Shown here piece by piece: positions 11,407-22,899 of a stretch of 64,000 nucleotides of DNA; the first letter of the stretch is position 1, and each line of letters starts with the position of its first letter. The translations under genes were made by a program, and so were the position numbers. Location: contig NW_022985068.1 in assembly GCF_010015585.1 (NCBI RefSeq), positions 774,123 to 838,122 of the forward strand, in the 5' to 3' direction. The notes under the pieces are model-generated. The model saw only the letters and a program-made list of their open reading frames with translations. It was not told where the DNA came from and made no database searches. This stretch comes from Eremomyces bilateralis CBS 781.70 (taxonomy: Eukaryota > Ascomycota > Dothideomycetes > Eremomycetales > Eremomycetaceae).

Positions 11407-12928
11407 TTAATGCCAACTATCAATGGTCTCCTCCTTAAACATCAAGGCGAAATCTAGTTGCTTGGCCGCTTCGAACAGAGGATCCATGACATTCTCTGGG
11501 AAATTGCAACCATCTATACAGCCTTCGCGGCGGCCGTCGTACACGATCTGGATCCGTTGCAACGGCGACTGCCGCTGCCTCGCGATCTCCATGAATTCCC
11601 CCATCCATTGGTCCAATTCCGTCCCGTGCGTGCCCCCAGGACAGGCCCCGGACCGTGCGAACCAGTCGAACGTCTCCATGACCAGCGTGAAGTTCCGTAG
11701 TTTCGGAGCCAGCAGCGCGTTCGCGGCGTCGGTGGCGTCGAGATCATCGATCCGGTAGCGGGGATTTGCGGTGAAGGTCGGCCAGCGGATTGTCAGGGTT
11801 TCTAGTGCAGGCAGGCCCATGACGTCGAGGGGACGACCGGGCAGCCGGTGGAAACTTCCGATGGCGAGGGAACGCACGGTCGAACGGTGGCGGGCAAGAA
11901 GCCAGTTAAAGAAGGTCTGGTCATCGTCTGGTGGGAAGGCGACCTCCTCGATGTTATTGTACTCTTTGTACGCGAAGTGCTCGATGGTTTTACACCAGTT
12001 AACGATCGTCGAGAGGATCAACTCGTCGTGGGAGAAATCGCCGATATCTACCGTAGTAAACGGCGCGGTGCCCTCCTAATAGGCGGAGTTATTAGCGAGA
12101 GAGCAATTACATCGACAGCGGAGGGTTAAATAGGGGTTTGAATAGGAAGAAGAGGGGGTGTGGACATCGATCTTAACTAACTTTGAGAAGGGCGACGTCG
12201 GATCTCGATATTGGTACGAAGCCGTAGATTTGGAGCGCTCGGTCACAGAGGCTCGATCTAGAGCGCATTATATTATAGCAAAGGCTGTATCCCTCCCTTT
12301 CATGCTCAACATCAATCAGCATGACATGATTGATAGACCCAAGCCGCTTCCAAATACCGGCGAGTGGACCAGCACCGTCCGTAACGCCTGGAGGACGGAT
12401 GTCCAGGGGAAAGCTTACAAGCTTAAGACATCGGAGGTTCGCTGTCAACGACAAAATTTCACAGAAGACTTCGATATATTGTTCGGGCTCCAATGTCTCC
12501 ATGCAGTACTGTTCAATCATTAAGGTGTGGCAGCGTTGAGCAAGCGCTGGGTTACCTCGGAGCGTGGCATGTAAACTGGCGAGCCGATCCGAGCGCCGCG
12601 GGAATGAGATGCCCAACCAGATCTCGATGTGGCGGTAAAACAGAGGTTGAAAGATCGAACGAAAGCGACGGCAAACTAAGGGTAGCCAGAAGGCTTCATG
12701 GGACGGTCGAACGTTCGGGTGCGGGCATCTTTGTAGACCATCGTCACTCTTCTGCTTCATTTCCTCGCCCGTGCTGGAATGGATCTCCTTAGTATCTGGT
12801 ACAGAGAATGTCGACGCGCCATATCCAATAGAAGCGTAGTCGAGGATTAACTCGAGGAGCTCGTCCGACAGACGTAAGATAGGAGACTGCTCGTTCAGCT
12901 CTCTGTTACCGGTGGGTGCAGCCGACAT
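11407..12928 (-). CDS. F-box-like / leucine-rich protein, hypothetical
   Basis: Two exons on the minus strand: 12928-12182 and 12075-11407, joined by a 106-bp phase-0 intron with donor GTTAGT and acceptor TATTAG, giving 471 residues. The N-terminus (LRLSDELLELILDYAS, residues about 18-33, then WLPLVCRRFRSIFQPLFYRHIEI) fits the fungal F-box pattern of a hydrophobic L..E...I..Y motif followed by L..VCR.F. The rest has irregular LRR-like segments (LRCLKLVSF, LETLTIRWP, LRNFTLVMET). Intact F-box proteins recruit substrates to SCF ubiquitin ligases through Skp1. The substrate here cannot be told. The frame is intact, and the 3' end is only about 40 bp from the transposon terminus. Such genes are numerous and variable in Pezizomycotina. 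Confidence 0.75.
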
Positions 12929-13340
12929 GCTAGAGCTGACCGGAAGGCGGAAGAGATCGTCTTACTAGAGCATCAGTTAATAGACAGTAAAACTGCGTCC
13001 AGTAAGTGTTTTCTACTATTTCCTAACAAATACGAATGGAGATGAATTAGATGATAGTTAAGAGCTTAAGAGCAGCCATAGAGACGTGAGGATTGATCTG
13101 GTGGCGCTATTAAACTATAAATAGAGCTACTAACTTGGCAAAGATGATAGCGTACAGAAGCTAGCTTAAATTACATCTCAGCTGGTAACTTATACAGCAC
13201 GTAGCGGCTGATACAATACTGCGGTGTACGGATCACTAAGAATCAATGTGTATAGTTTACGCCAAGAGCTCCAAGGTGGCTGTGCATTCAGAAATTCTGG
13301 AGTGCACCAAGGCGGAAGGTGATTTCGCTAGTGACTGTAT
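12929..13340. other. Intergenic, AT-rich
   Basis: This is the upstream region of the F-box-like gene. No coding signal or RNA gene was recognised. Confidence 0.5.
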
Positions 13341-13361
13341 CAGGATGATGGTCTTATTATC

Positions 13362-13847
13362 TTGGAATCCCTTCGAAGTTTAGCAGCGGGAGCCTTCGCC
13401 CGATTGCTGCATGAAAATTTTCAGCCTCTCGCTCGTTATATTCCGCCCCTGGCGCGGCGGTGCTTCGCAGCCAGTGATCCCATCCGACAAGCCGATTTCC
13501 CTCAGGAATGTGCGAATGCCATGCAATTATGGGCCATATCTACTGAATCGACTGGACCAATCACAGTCTCTTCAATGCGTATTCACCAGGCAACGTTAGT
13601 GCGCGGTCGGAGTGCGGGAGGGTTTGAAAATGTCGGTCCTTTGGTCTATGCCTGCCCATCAGAGCTTGTCACTTTGAATGCCTCCTTGAATTGGGTACCA
13701 GATATACCGCGTAGCTTGATGTACATTATTCACACCTCTGCTGTTCTAGGGAATGGAACCCTTATGGTCTTCATCGGGCATGAAGAGGCCAAAAGAGTCG
13801 CCCCACCATCCTTCGAGCAGAAGGAAGCGCTGAGTGTGTCAATGTGA
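13362..13847 (+). CDS. Hypothetical protein, start unresolved
   Basis: An open frame of about 160 codons, open further upstream to about 13341, contains no ATG at its left end, so a 5' exon or an internal start is likely. I do not recognise the product. It has mixed composition, with no signal peptide, coiled coil or repeat. The best conserved-looking stretch is LMYIIHTSAVLGNGTLMVFI near residues 120-140. The frame is long for the local composition, but no homolog evidence is available from the sequence alone. It could be a remnant. Confidence 0.3.
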   Translation: MESLRSLAAGAFARLLHENFQPLARYIPPLARRCFAASDPIRQADFPQECANAMQLWAISTESTGPITVSSMRIHQATLVRGRSAGGFENVGPLVYACPSELVTLNASLNWVPDIPRSLMYIIHTSAVLGNGTLMVFIGHEEAKRVAPPSFEQKEALSVSM

Positions 13848-14406
13848 TATTTAGGATGCGTAGTAGTTAAAGAAGGAAGGAGATGTACAATCTCCCTCTC
13901 GAAAAATTTATTGTTTGCCCCTATCGCAATTCACCTCTGATATTGACAAATCTACTTGTTCTAGCTAGCTTTTCTTCCCATAGCATATGATGTTTTCAAA
14001 TGAATCGGAACCTGAATATGGCCATGGAACTGATTGGCATGGGCGACGGCGTTCTAACACGATACACTGCAGCAGTGGATTTAGGAATAAAAGAGGAGAA
14101 CTGTGCATGGTGTAAGGTAAAGTAATTAATGGACGCTAACAAATGACACGGTCTGGATGCGCAAGGTCTGCGATTACCAAGTTCCATTAATCTAAACTGA
14201 AGAGAGAGAGAGAGAGAAATCTCCCGGCACCTTTTGTGCGCGAGATAGCGACTCTCCTCTCCAATGCCCTAATGCTGTGTTACCATGTTTGTTTGCTTCT
14301 CTGATATAATCCACCAGCCACCTCTTCAGCCACAACCAAGGGAACAGGCCGGAGGCCTGGGACCATAACAGCTAGATTGATATTGTGAAAAGCTTCACCT
14401 ACAACT
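13848..14406. other. Intergenic with short microsatellite
   Basis: No gene is supported. An (AG)n run of about 16 bp lies near 14201-14217. The last part (from about 14370) is the flank that is duplicated together with the 5S genes. Confidence 0.5.
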
Positions 14407-14525
14407 ACATACGGCCACATCAACCTGAATATAGGGCATCCCGTCCGCTCTGCCGTACTCAAGCAGGTTAGAGATGGAATAGTACTACGGTGGGTGACCA
14501 CGTGGGAACTCCCATTGCTGTATGT
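14407..14525 (+). rRNA. 5S ribosomal RNA, copy 1
   Basis: The 119-nt sequence starts ACATACGGCC and ends TGCTGTATGT, so the two ends pair to form helix I. The interior has the fungal 5S landmarks GCATCCCGTCCGCTCTGCCG (loop B/helix III region) and the box C-like TACGGTGGGTGACCACGTGG. A T-rich tract (TTTTTGTTTTTGTTT) follows, as expected for RNA polymerase III termination. It differs from copy 2 at a single position near the 5' end (C versus T). The two minus-strand open frames that overlap the copies are incidental. Confidence 0.9.
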
Positions 14526-14593
14526 TTTTGTTTTTGTTTGGTTGAATTTTGCAGATTGCTAGGTTGATATTGTGAAAAGTTTCAATTACTACT

Positions 14594-14712
14594 ACATACG
14601 GCCATATCAACCTGAATATAGGGCATCCCGTCCGCTCTGCCGTACTCAAGCAGGTTAGAGATGGAATAGTACTACGGTGGGTGACCACGTGGGAACTCCC
14701 ATTGCTGTATGT
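14594..14712 (+). rRNA. 5S ribosomal RNA, copy 2
   Basis: The second 119-nt 5S copy lies exactly 187 bp downstream of the first and in the same orientation. All landmark motifs, the terminal helix and the downstream T-rich terminator are kept. One difference from copy 1 is seen, a CpA-to-TpA change at about nucleotide 12. Whether it is transcribed cannot be told. Confidence 0.88.
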
Positions 14713-14915
14713 TTTTGTTTTTGTTTGGTTGAATTTTGTAGATCGTTGGTGGCTGGATAGTGGATAGAAGCAAGGACTTATGAAGCGTTTTAGCGATGAG
14801 GGTGGGGTCCAAACGGGACGAGTTTCGGTTATTTAGTCGATTCTATCTTGTCCACTCTCCGATTTCAAATTTCAATAACTATGGGTACATAAGTCGTGAT
14901 TTCGCAAGCCATTCC

Positions 14916-15412
14916 CTATCTCCTCTTCTCCTCCAGGTGGCGCAGTGGCCTGACATGAGATGAGTGAGTGGTTTCATCGCGGCGTCCTTGGTCCTCGTCG
15001 ATCATAGCGGCACTGCCTTCCAAGCGATGGGTTTTGGCGCCGTACATGTCGCGGGAATGCTTTCCCTGGTTGCGTCCATGGCCCGCACCGAAGTAATCCT
15101 GATCTGGTTCGAGGAGAGAATGTTAGCCAGCGCCACGAACGCTTCTGCGACCCATATATTAGAGGTCGAGGGTGACCGGTCCAGAACTTACTCTTTCTAA
15201 GAGGAGAGATCTTGGATTCCTCGATGTCGTGATCGGTGCCGACGGATTCCTCCGGCATCTCGAGGCAGTGACCCTCTTTGAGAGGGGAGCCGAGAGGGTC
15301 GATCTTTGACTCGGCGATCTCGGGATCGTAACCTCTTTCGTGTCTGGATCGTTGTTCAGTACCGAAGTCGCATCGTAGATCATTTCATGGTAGGGACATA
15401 CTGTGAAGACAT
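14916..15412 (-). CDS. Small hypothetical protein, three exons
   Basis: A gene of unknown function, reconstructed by hand. Exon 1 is 15412-15402 (11 nt, encoding MSS plus 2 nt). Exon 2 is 15334-15192 and exon 3 is 15103-14916, giving 113 residues. The introns are 67 bp (GTATGT..TACTGAAC..AAAG) and 88 bp (GTAAGT..GCTAAC..CCAG). All phases agree and the frame stays open. The product is hydrophilic and charged (GYDPEIAESKIDPLGSPLKE, GRNQGKHSRDMYGAKTHRLE, AAMIDEDQGRRDE). It has no signal peptide or membrane segment. A TATA-like TATTTAAAA lies at 15500-15508 on the same strand, about 90 bp upstream of the start. I do not recognise the family. An alternative is a longer first exon. Confidence 0.55.
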
Positions 15413-18180
15413 GGCTGTATTTGGATGTAACTGTGTTGTGATTGTTGTCTGGGTGTTGGTTCGTTTGGATCAGTGCCGCCATGCTGCAGCGAAGACGGCT
15501 TTTAAATACGCATCCAGCATCAAAGATCCGACGCGGTAGCAGGTGGCTTCTAGAAGACTTGACGTAGAACATGACGCCGATATTCAGGGTCTGCGGGGTT
15601 CTGGATGTGGTAATTTCCTATTCGGGATATCTCATGACTTCGAGTCTGGGTCAAGATGCCAGTTGCCCCCGTCGCACCACCCATGTGCGATGACATCTGG
15701 AGAAAAAGACCCAGTGCCAGACCTCCGATATCCTAAGTATAGAATACCCCGTGTGGGTATTCTGGATTTCTTGGATTGTAGTAGGGTCCAAGTTGTCCCT
15801 TTCTTGCCCCAATTCCTCAGAGTTTATCGCCAAGCATCATCTTGGAACGGGCGGACTTTTGCAGCGTTTGGACTCGACTTCAAGTCAGGTCAAGATAGGT
15901 GCGAAGTGCGCCTGGAATCCTTGATTGACGAACAGCTTCTTCTATTTCCATCCCTTCGATACCAAACACTTTGCAACTGGAATGAAACAGAAGACGAGAT
16001 AATAAACCTTACCGGCAAATGAAATTGAGAGCCCCGGATACCAACCGGAAGTCCTGAAATGCTCACCTTGTGGCGTTGCCAACTTCTTGTGTAATTTTTC
16101 TGATGATTCTAGAAACCGAGAAGTTACCCACCCGCTTACGCGATATACATTGTAGTTATGTCTACTCCGTAGTTCCAAGTGGATTGCATTATAAATTTAT
16201 AATAGACGAAGAAGCCATGCCTATCCCAGTCTCGGAAAGAGGCTGCGAGAAAAGAGTGAGATCCAATATGCAGCTCATTGTGACAATGAGGGATAGCAGC
16301 TTTGATCTTTTGTATGAGGGAGATAGAGCCATGACCGAACAGTCTCTTGGATCGCTGTGCATCGGACTGAAAGTACATATCAAGACCTCCGTCGAAGTGA
16401 CTCCACCGACGTCGACGTTAAAACCGACGATCAAGCACGTGGCTGAGCTATATCATGTTCCAACTTCCAGCCGACGGTTTCCGGGAATCCCTGCGATATC
16501 CTCCCAAAATGGTCGGGGCAAAAGGAATTTCGCAATTAATATCGCAAATATGAGGTCGGGGTTCAGCAGCGTCAGCACTTAGGTGTGCAATATCGCAAAA
16601 TTGACTCGCCAATGCAACGTCGCCGGCCAGCTCAAGATCTCTGGCGAAGGGTAACAGTTGGAGCTTTCCTGCCTGAAAAGTTGGCGATTTCTTCTGTGAG
16701 GTGATAGAGGAGCGAACTTCGAGGAGGATTGGCTGGTACAGCACGGACCGAAGCTCAGCGTTTCAGGATTCGAGCCGTCGCGGTCCAAATCCTCCCAAGT
16801 TGGGATCATCGCACAAGGTTTGACATCTGCACCAGGATCCGGGATGATTGGACCGAAATTAGAATTCGATAATGGGAGCGTGGCGGAGTTGGAGTGGATG
16901 GAACATGGCGTTGGCACGGATTCGAGAGATGATCCTCGATAATACGATCAGGGCCCCAGCTACGTCGAAATTCGAATTACCAAGTGGATCCAAGAAAGAT
17001 ATTGCAGACTGGGTTCTATGATGATTCATAAGGAATTGTATTTTGAAGGGCGTTTCTAATAATTAGCGAGAGCTGTATCTGTAGACCGGTTGGCTATGTG
17101 TGAGGAGTGAGGAGTAAGGACAGAAGTGAGGGCATTTGGACATGGGTCCGGGAGGGTCCGGAATTCCGGATGGCGGATGAACAACAAGTATCTTGGTGAG
17201 CATGTGGAGGCTGGAGACGTTGTGGTGGTGAGATAGAGCCTGCCTGCCTGCCTGCTTGCCTGCCTGACCGCCGGGCTGTCTTGGTCTGCCAGTCTCTGCC
17301 TTTGGAAAAACAGAACCCGATGTCAGACCGGCACCAAACTTTGAACTTGCCCAAGGACTCGAGGAGATGTCTGAATGACTGATGAGGGCGGCACTGGCCC
17401 AAGCGCCCAACCTGTTTGATGTGATCCAATAGGAAATCAAAGGTGCCTGGCAACGGAAATTACGTCCCGTGCATTAGCCCACTAGCGCGCTAACCCCGGC
17501 CCGTCGCCAACCTAGCGATCCAATCACCATTCATTCCCCCATCGTTTCATTTGAAGCCATGAAGCTCTGAAGCTGCAGAGACGGTTCGCCAGTCGCCTGT
17601 TCGGCTTCCTCCTTCATTCCTCAAGGAGACCAGGACCCCATCAGGCTCAGGGCTATCACCAATCGGCCACAGAGGCACAGACAGGCACAGGCTTCCTGCC
17701 CACAGCCGCCGTCCTCCATCACGAAGTCTCACGTCTTTCCTCCTGTCCTTCGGTTCTCTTCCTCCCTCCTTCCTTTGCTTTCGCCCTTTTCCGCCATTCC
17801 GCACCAGGTCGTGAGAATTCATTCCTTCAGAACTGTTATGAGTCCCCCTCACTCTCCCTTTTAACCAATTCTTCCATTTTGCGACCAGGCTGTCGCCGCC
17901 CTTCTTTTATCGGCCGCGCCTCTGTCTAGCGAAACAGTCTTCAATCGTTTCATCATTATTCTGTCCGTCAGGATTTCCATTCGTTTCCCATACATAATTC
18001 AACCGCTCCTACGGGGTTGCCAACCATAGCAAAATCCCAAGATTTGGCTGGTCAAGATCCAGAACGGCGCTGCACGGCAAGGAGGCTATATCCGCCAGCC
18101 CCGACTGCATTCCTCGAATCCCTTCGACTCTATCTACTTATTGCCGACACCGATAGACTTCCACGTCTTTAATCGCAATC
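15413..18180. other. Long region without a supported gene
   Basis: Several open frames of 100-170 codons occur, for example plus 15543-16022, plus 16070-16582 and minus 16448-16917. They lack ATG starts, overlap one another on both strands and show no known domain. A (CCTG)n microsatellite lies near 17238-17266. The stretch from about 17,850 is the pyrimidine-rich 5' leader of the SH3-protein gene. Confidence 0.45.
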
Positions 18181-20455
18181 ATGCATATTCCAGACGACAC
18201 ATTTTATGTGCACCACCACCATGCGCGTCACCTGCACGCTGCTGTAGAGCGTGAGGCAGAACCGGAGACGGAGGCGGTGGTGGTGGTCGAGCGTGAGGCA
18301 GAACCGGAGGCGGAGGCGGTGGAGGTGGTCGAGCTTGAAGCAAGGGGTCCGGAACCGCAAAATGGTAATGGCATCATCTCCAATTTGCTGGGCGATCTTG
18401 GTCTCCTTCCCGAAGGCAATAGCAACAGCAACGGCAACGGGAACGGACAAGGGAGCAATAGTAATGCAAATGGCGATAGAACAATCATGAGATAGGAAAT
18501 GCTAACAGGAATTCAGGCCGAACCCTGGTATCGGTCATCTATGTCACGGCGCCGAAAACCTTCGAAGGACCTGCCGTCTATATTACCCAGGGTGATCCTG
18601 CACCGAGTTCAACGAAGAACACGAAGGCTACGACAACCAAGAAGGAAAACCCGAAGACCACCTCAACCGAGGATGCGAAGCCCACCTCAACCAAGGAGAA
18701 GGTTACTTCGAAGTCAACCGAAAGTAGCAGTGTCGCCATGACGACCAGTGCTGCGGTGCTGTCGTCCACTGCACTATCGTCGTCCCAGAGCACTTCCTCG
18801 ACTTTCTCGACCGCTCAGCGAAGCATCGCACAGGCCTCTGCGACCTCAACCCCATCCGCTGCACCTGTGTCAGGTGGGATGTCGGGTGGAGCCAAGGCCG
18901 GTCTCGCGATTGGTATCATCGCATTGGTTGCCCTGATCGGCGCGGCAGCCTTCTTCTTCATCCGAAAGAAGAAGAGGGATCAAGATAATTCGAGCATCAA
19001 CGAAAAGAGCGGCAATGGGCATAACCCATTCGCCGATCCTCCGGCTACCGCTGCGGCTGCACCGCCCGTAGCTCCGCAACTGAGTCTTCGCCCCGTCACT
19101 CAGTTCCAACCCAACCTTGCCGGTGCCCGTGGCAGCAATGTTCCCCCGATGGACATGGCTCCCGCTCCCCCTGCGAAGACAACCGATGCTCAGGGTTTCC
19201 TGGCTCCCAATGGCCAACCGGCCGGCGGATTGGAGCGATCTGGCGAGCCAAGCTATGCGAACGGTCCCGGCGACGCTCAAAATCCGTTCGGCAGCCACGC
19301 TGAGATGACGGATGCGCCGAAGCCCATGAGCGGTGCCAGCTTCAACCTTCCAATCCAAAGTCCAGATGGAACCGCGCTTGCCGCCGGTGCTGCCGGTGCT
19401 ATTGCTGTTGGTGCCGTTGGTGCCGCAGCTATTGGTGCCTCTCACCACAACCAAGGATCCTCGAATACTCCTAAGCCGTCCAGCGTCCGGTCTGTCGATG
19501 GCGCTCTCCAGGCCCCTCCGACGCCCGGTACGCCCGGCGCTGACAGCGATTCTTCTTCCGCCGCTGGTGTTCCTGCTGTTGCGACTACCGCTGCTGCTAT
19601 TCCCCTTGGTGCCCTGGCCGCAAATGGACAGAAGCCACGACCGATCGGAACCGTTCACCGCGTGCAATTGGACTTCAAGCCTTCGATGGAAGATGAGCTC
19701 GGGCTCAATGCCGGGCAACTGGTTCGTGTCCTGCACGAGTACGATGATGGTTGGGTAAGTTTTTGATCCTTTGACGTTTGGTTTTGACTGCTTTCTAACT
19801 TTTCCAGGCACTTTGCCTCCTGATGAACGGCTCAAAACAAGGTGTCGTTCCTCGATCCTGCTTGTCTAAGACTCCTGTGAAGCCTCGTGCTGGTCCCCCG
19901 CCGAACGGCCCTCCTCGAGGACCGCCACCGCAGAACATGCGTCCTGGTCCTGGTCCCATTCCCGGTCCCGGTGCATTCCCGCATCCCCCATCCGGTCGCA
20001 ACTCACCAGGTCGCAACTCTCCAGGGCCATTCCCTGGCAGCCCGGGTGTCCCACGCCCGTTGACCCCTGGTAGCGGTCGTAATTCCCCAGGACCTGCGCC
20101 TTCTCACCGTCCCATGACGCCCCCAGGCGGCCGCCCCCGCGGTCGACCCCAGTCCCCTGGCCTCCAGCACATGAACCAGCACGGCCCCCGACCCCGCGCG
20201 AACAGCAACGCGGCCCCCTTCAACGCCTACCAGCCTCGCTCCATGTCCCCCGGCCCATACGGTGGCGGCCCTGCGCAGCAACGTCCGCAGATGCAGACAG
20301 ACAACCGGCGACGCAGCAACTCCACGAGCCAGCTGGCGGGCGCCGCTCCGGCTCCCGGTGGACCCGGCCCGAGCCCGATGAACCCGATTAGCATCGCCCC
20401 TCCGACTGCCGCGGCCGTGCCGCAGCGGAAGCCGGTGCCTGGCGTGGCGATGTAG
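18181..20455 (+). CDS. Single-pass membrane protein with SH3 domain
   Basis: Three exons: 18181-18460, 18517-19754 and 19808-20455, giving 721 residues. The introns are 56 bp (GTAATG..TGCTAACAG..CAG) and 53 bp (GTAAGT..TTCTAAC..CCAG). In order the protein has an acidic N-terminus with a 14-residue tandem repeat (VEREAEPE.EAV.V), an Asn/Gly/Ser-rich linker, a Ser/Thr-rich stretch likely to be O-glycosylated, one membrane segment (AGLAIGIIALVALIGAAAFF) followed by RKKKRD, and a cytosolic Ala/Pro-rich region. An SH3 domain follows (VQLDFKPSMEDELGLNAGQL, YDDGW, GVVPRSCL), then a Pro/Gly/Arg-rich tail with SGRNSPG repeats. This architecture resembles fungal cell-surface sensors or Fus1-like polarity proteins. 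The role is inferred, probably linking the cell wall to the actin or MAPK machinery. No N-terminal signal peptide is seen. Confidence 0.85.
18246..18329 (+). repeat. 42-bp tandem duplication in the SH3 gene
   Basis: Two near-identical 42-bp units, beginning at about 18246 and 18288, encode the 14-residue repeat VEREAEPE(T/A)EAV(V/E)V. They differ by only a few bases, so the duplication is recent or homogenised. It is in frame and adds acidic, valine-rich sequence. Confidence 0.75.
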
Positions 20456-21924
20456 GGACGCTCTAACACGCGACGACGCGTCCTGCAGTCCGCGGTTCGG
20501 GGCGTGTTTTAGACATGACGGTGCCATGGTGGGGTCGACGGCTGGATTTCCCTTGCTTGTGTCGATAATGATGGGCGTTTTTTGCCGATTGCTTCGTTTC
20601 GTTGACTGGGGCGACGTGGGTGCCTTTCAACATTACCTCCGCTTGCTCTCGCGACGCGGGGGTGCACTCCTCGTTCCCGGTCATCAACTCTTTGAGTGTG
20701 GATATTTCTGTGGTGTATGGAAGCCTTCTGCTTTGGCTAGAACCAGTCCGGCTCCATCGCCGCCTCTTCTTTATCTGTATAATGTCTTTTTCAGGTCCCT
20801 CGACATTCTTTGCTTCATCCCAATATCCACCCCGCACTGAATGCTCGTCGATTCTTTCACGCCCTCTGCCCGTGCGGCGATGGCGATTATTCTTTCGACT
20901 TCATTCTTACGCCTGTTGAGTTGTGTACGCGGCTCGGAGGTCGATGATGATCTCGTGGGAATTTGGATGCTTGATTTGTATTGTATGTCACGGAGGCATC
21001 GATGATGGAACGGAGGAGACGACGCGTGCGAGCCGTAGGCTGTCGCACGGGAGGTCGGGATGCACCATTTGTGTAGCTACGTCCCTTATAGATAGGAATG
21101 GAGACGCTTTCTAAGGTATCTTTTTGCCGCCACTTGACGGTTTACAGCTGTGATATCGAGTAAAATATGGATTGAATCAACTCGACGGGGGAGAGTAGGG
21201 TGGCCCCCCGAGAAGAAAGCTACTGTACACGTCAGATATTCGGTTGAGTATTCCCAGTCCCGGTCCAGCCGCCTCTCACTTCCAATGTTCACTCAATCGT
21301 TTTTGCGGCTCGATGTGTCATCCCATGCATAATTAATGCCTTTCTAGAAATATCGATATTTCTTCCAATACTCCAAAGATAGCAAGGACCATGCCGGTGG
21401 CGTTCTAGGATCTAAGTCCAATAGGCAATAAAGCAAGTCTTGGTATCTCTGGAGTCTAGGCTCGTCCAGCCTCACCAGTAACCTCCACGAGGCGTGCATA
21501 GCTTGACCATTTTGGACTTCCTCGACGTTTCTATTGACTGACCACCTCCTTTCGGGCGCAGTTGATATTCTCCCATGTATCCTGCTTTTCTTACAATGCT
21601 TTGAAAAGGGTTTGATGATCTTCCTTTCTCATGTCTAATGTTTTTGGCCTTTCATACTCTTGTCATTGTCCGCATCGCCCTGCTCTCTGTACTGGGACGC
21701 GTCAGATCGTCAGATCGTCGCCCGTTCCTTATTTTTGATCTGGAAGAGGGTCGAACGTTGTCAAAAAGTCTATGTGTTTCATCTGCGCGGTGGAAAGTAT
21801 TTATACTGTGTTGTTTGATATTGGCCTCAAAGGGCCCTTCATCGAGGTTGGTGTACGGTTAATTTCGACCCCTTCGCCCTACCATCTACCGCATATCCTT
21901 GGTTTTGTACTCATCTAGTCCACC
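20456..21924. other. Intergenic between SH3 and GH128 genes
   Basis: No gene is supported in about 1.5 kb. The first part is probably the 3' UTR of the SH3-protein gene. Short open frames on both strands show no domain. An 18-bp perfect palindrome centred on ATCGAT lies at 21346-21363. Confidence 0.5.
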
Positions 21925-22899
21925 ATGCTATTCTTCGCTTCAGCAACCACCATCCTCGCCTTCCTCACCTCTACCACCCTCGCCACCAAACGCGGCCTCA
22001 TCTACATCCCCCCCGCCTCCGGCCCCTCTGACGACCGTATCTGGACCCAACCCCCCAGCCCCCTCACCTGGTACTACAACTACCAATCCGAACCCACTCC
22101 CTCCCTCCACAGCAACCCCCTTCACTTCGTCCCCATGCTCTGGGGCGCGCCCCCACCCCACCAACCCACCGCCTTCCTCGACGCTGTCACCGCGCAGCTA
22201 GCCCGCGGCGCCAACATCACCCATGTTCTCGGCTTCAACGAGCCGGACGGACCCCCGTCGACAGGCGGGTCGGCGCTCACGGTGGAAGTGGCCGCGGAGG
22301 CGTGGATGGCGAATATGGAGCCGCTGCGGCGGCGGGGGGTGAAGGTCGGGTTGCCGGCGACGACGGGGGCGCCGGGCGGGCGGGCGTGGTTGGAGAGGTG
22401 GTTGGCGGCGTGCGAGGGGAGATGTGGGTATGATTTTCTGACGGCGCATTGGTATGATAATATAGAGGGGCTGGCGAGCCATGTAGGGGAAAAGCGGCAG
22501 GTGTTCGGGGCGGGGATGGCGGTGTGGGTGACGGAATTTGCGTATGCGCATCAGGGGTTGGCAGCGACGCAGGAGGTTTTTAATAAAAGTTTGGAGTACC
22601 TGGATGGGTCGGAGTGAGTGAGGCGCTTCTACTTGCGGTGGTGGGATTTCGGCGACTGACTTGCGGCGTCTAGTTTCATCGAGCGTTACGCATATTTCGG
22701 CGCCTTCAGGAGCGGTGTCTCCAACGTCGGGCCGAATGGGGCGATGTTGACGGAGAGCGGAAAGCTTACTGACATTGGCTCCTGGTATCTTGGGGGTTCC
22801 GCGACGGGCAATGTGCCGACAAGTTCGGGAGCAAGGGCCAATGTCTTCGCCGGCTGGTCTGTCGTCGTTGTCCTTGTGTCTGCTTGGGGGCTTCCCTGA
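21925..22899 (+). CDS. GH128-family beta-1,3-glucanase-like, secreted, probably GPI-anchored
   Basis: Two exons, 21925-22613 and 22674-22899, separated by a 60-bp intron, give 304 residues. Residues 1-20 (MLFFASATTILAFLTSTTLA) are a signal peptide. The mature part begins KRGLIYIPP. The glycoside hydrolase catalytic-core (Asl1/GH128) pattern is clear: HFVPMLWG at about 67-74, LGFNEPDGP with acid/base Glu106, DFLTAHWYDN at about 170-179, and WVTEFAY with nucleophile Glu204. FGAF, LTESGKLTDIGSWYL and a hydrophobic C-terminus (FAGWSVVVVLVSAWGLP) follow. That end, after a Ser/Gly-rich stretch, looks like a GPI-anchor signal. The likely job is trimming or remodelling beta-1,3-glucan at the cell wall. 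Codon choice is strongly GC-ending in the first half. The frame is intact. Confidence 0.88.

Larger units (their letters stand above)
14380..14753 (+). repeat. Tandem 187-bp repeat unit carrying 5S rRNA
   Basis: The duplicated unit covers more than the rRNA. The upstream flank TTGATATTGTGAAAAG and the downstream flank GTTTGGTTGAATTTTG occur in both copies. The period is 187 bp, and the flanks have diverged more than the rRNA. Confidence 0.85.

Noticed and set aside
14280-14688. Two near-identical minus-strand open frames
   Set aside because: Their shared part is antisense to the two 5S rRNA copies, so the similarity comes from the RNA genes.
15543-16917. Several 100-170-codon frames on both strands
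   Set aside because: No ATG starts, mutual overlap, no recognised domains and no consistent splicing, so they are left as open frames only.
18870-19835. 321-codon minus-strand open frame
   Set aside because: It is antisense to the Ala/Pro-rich part of the SH3 gene and shows no domain.
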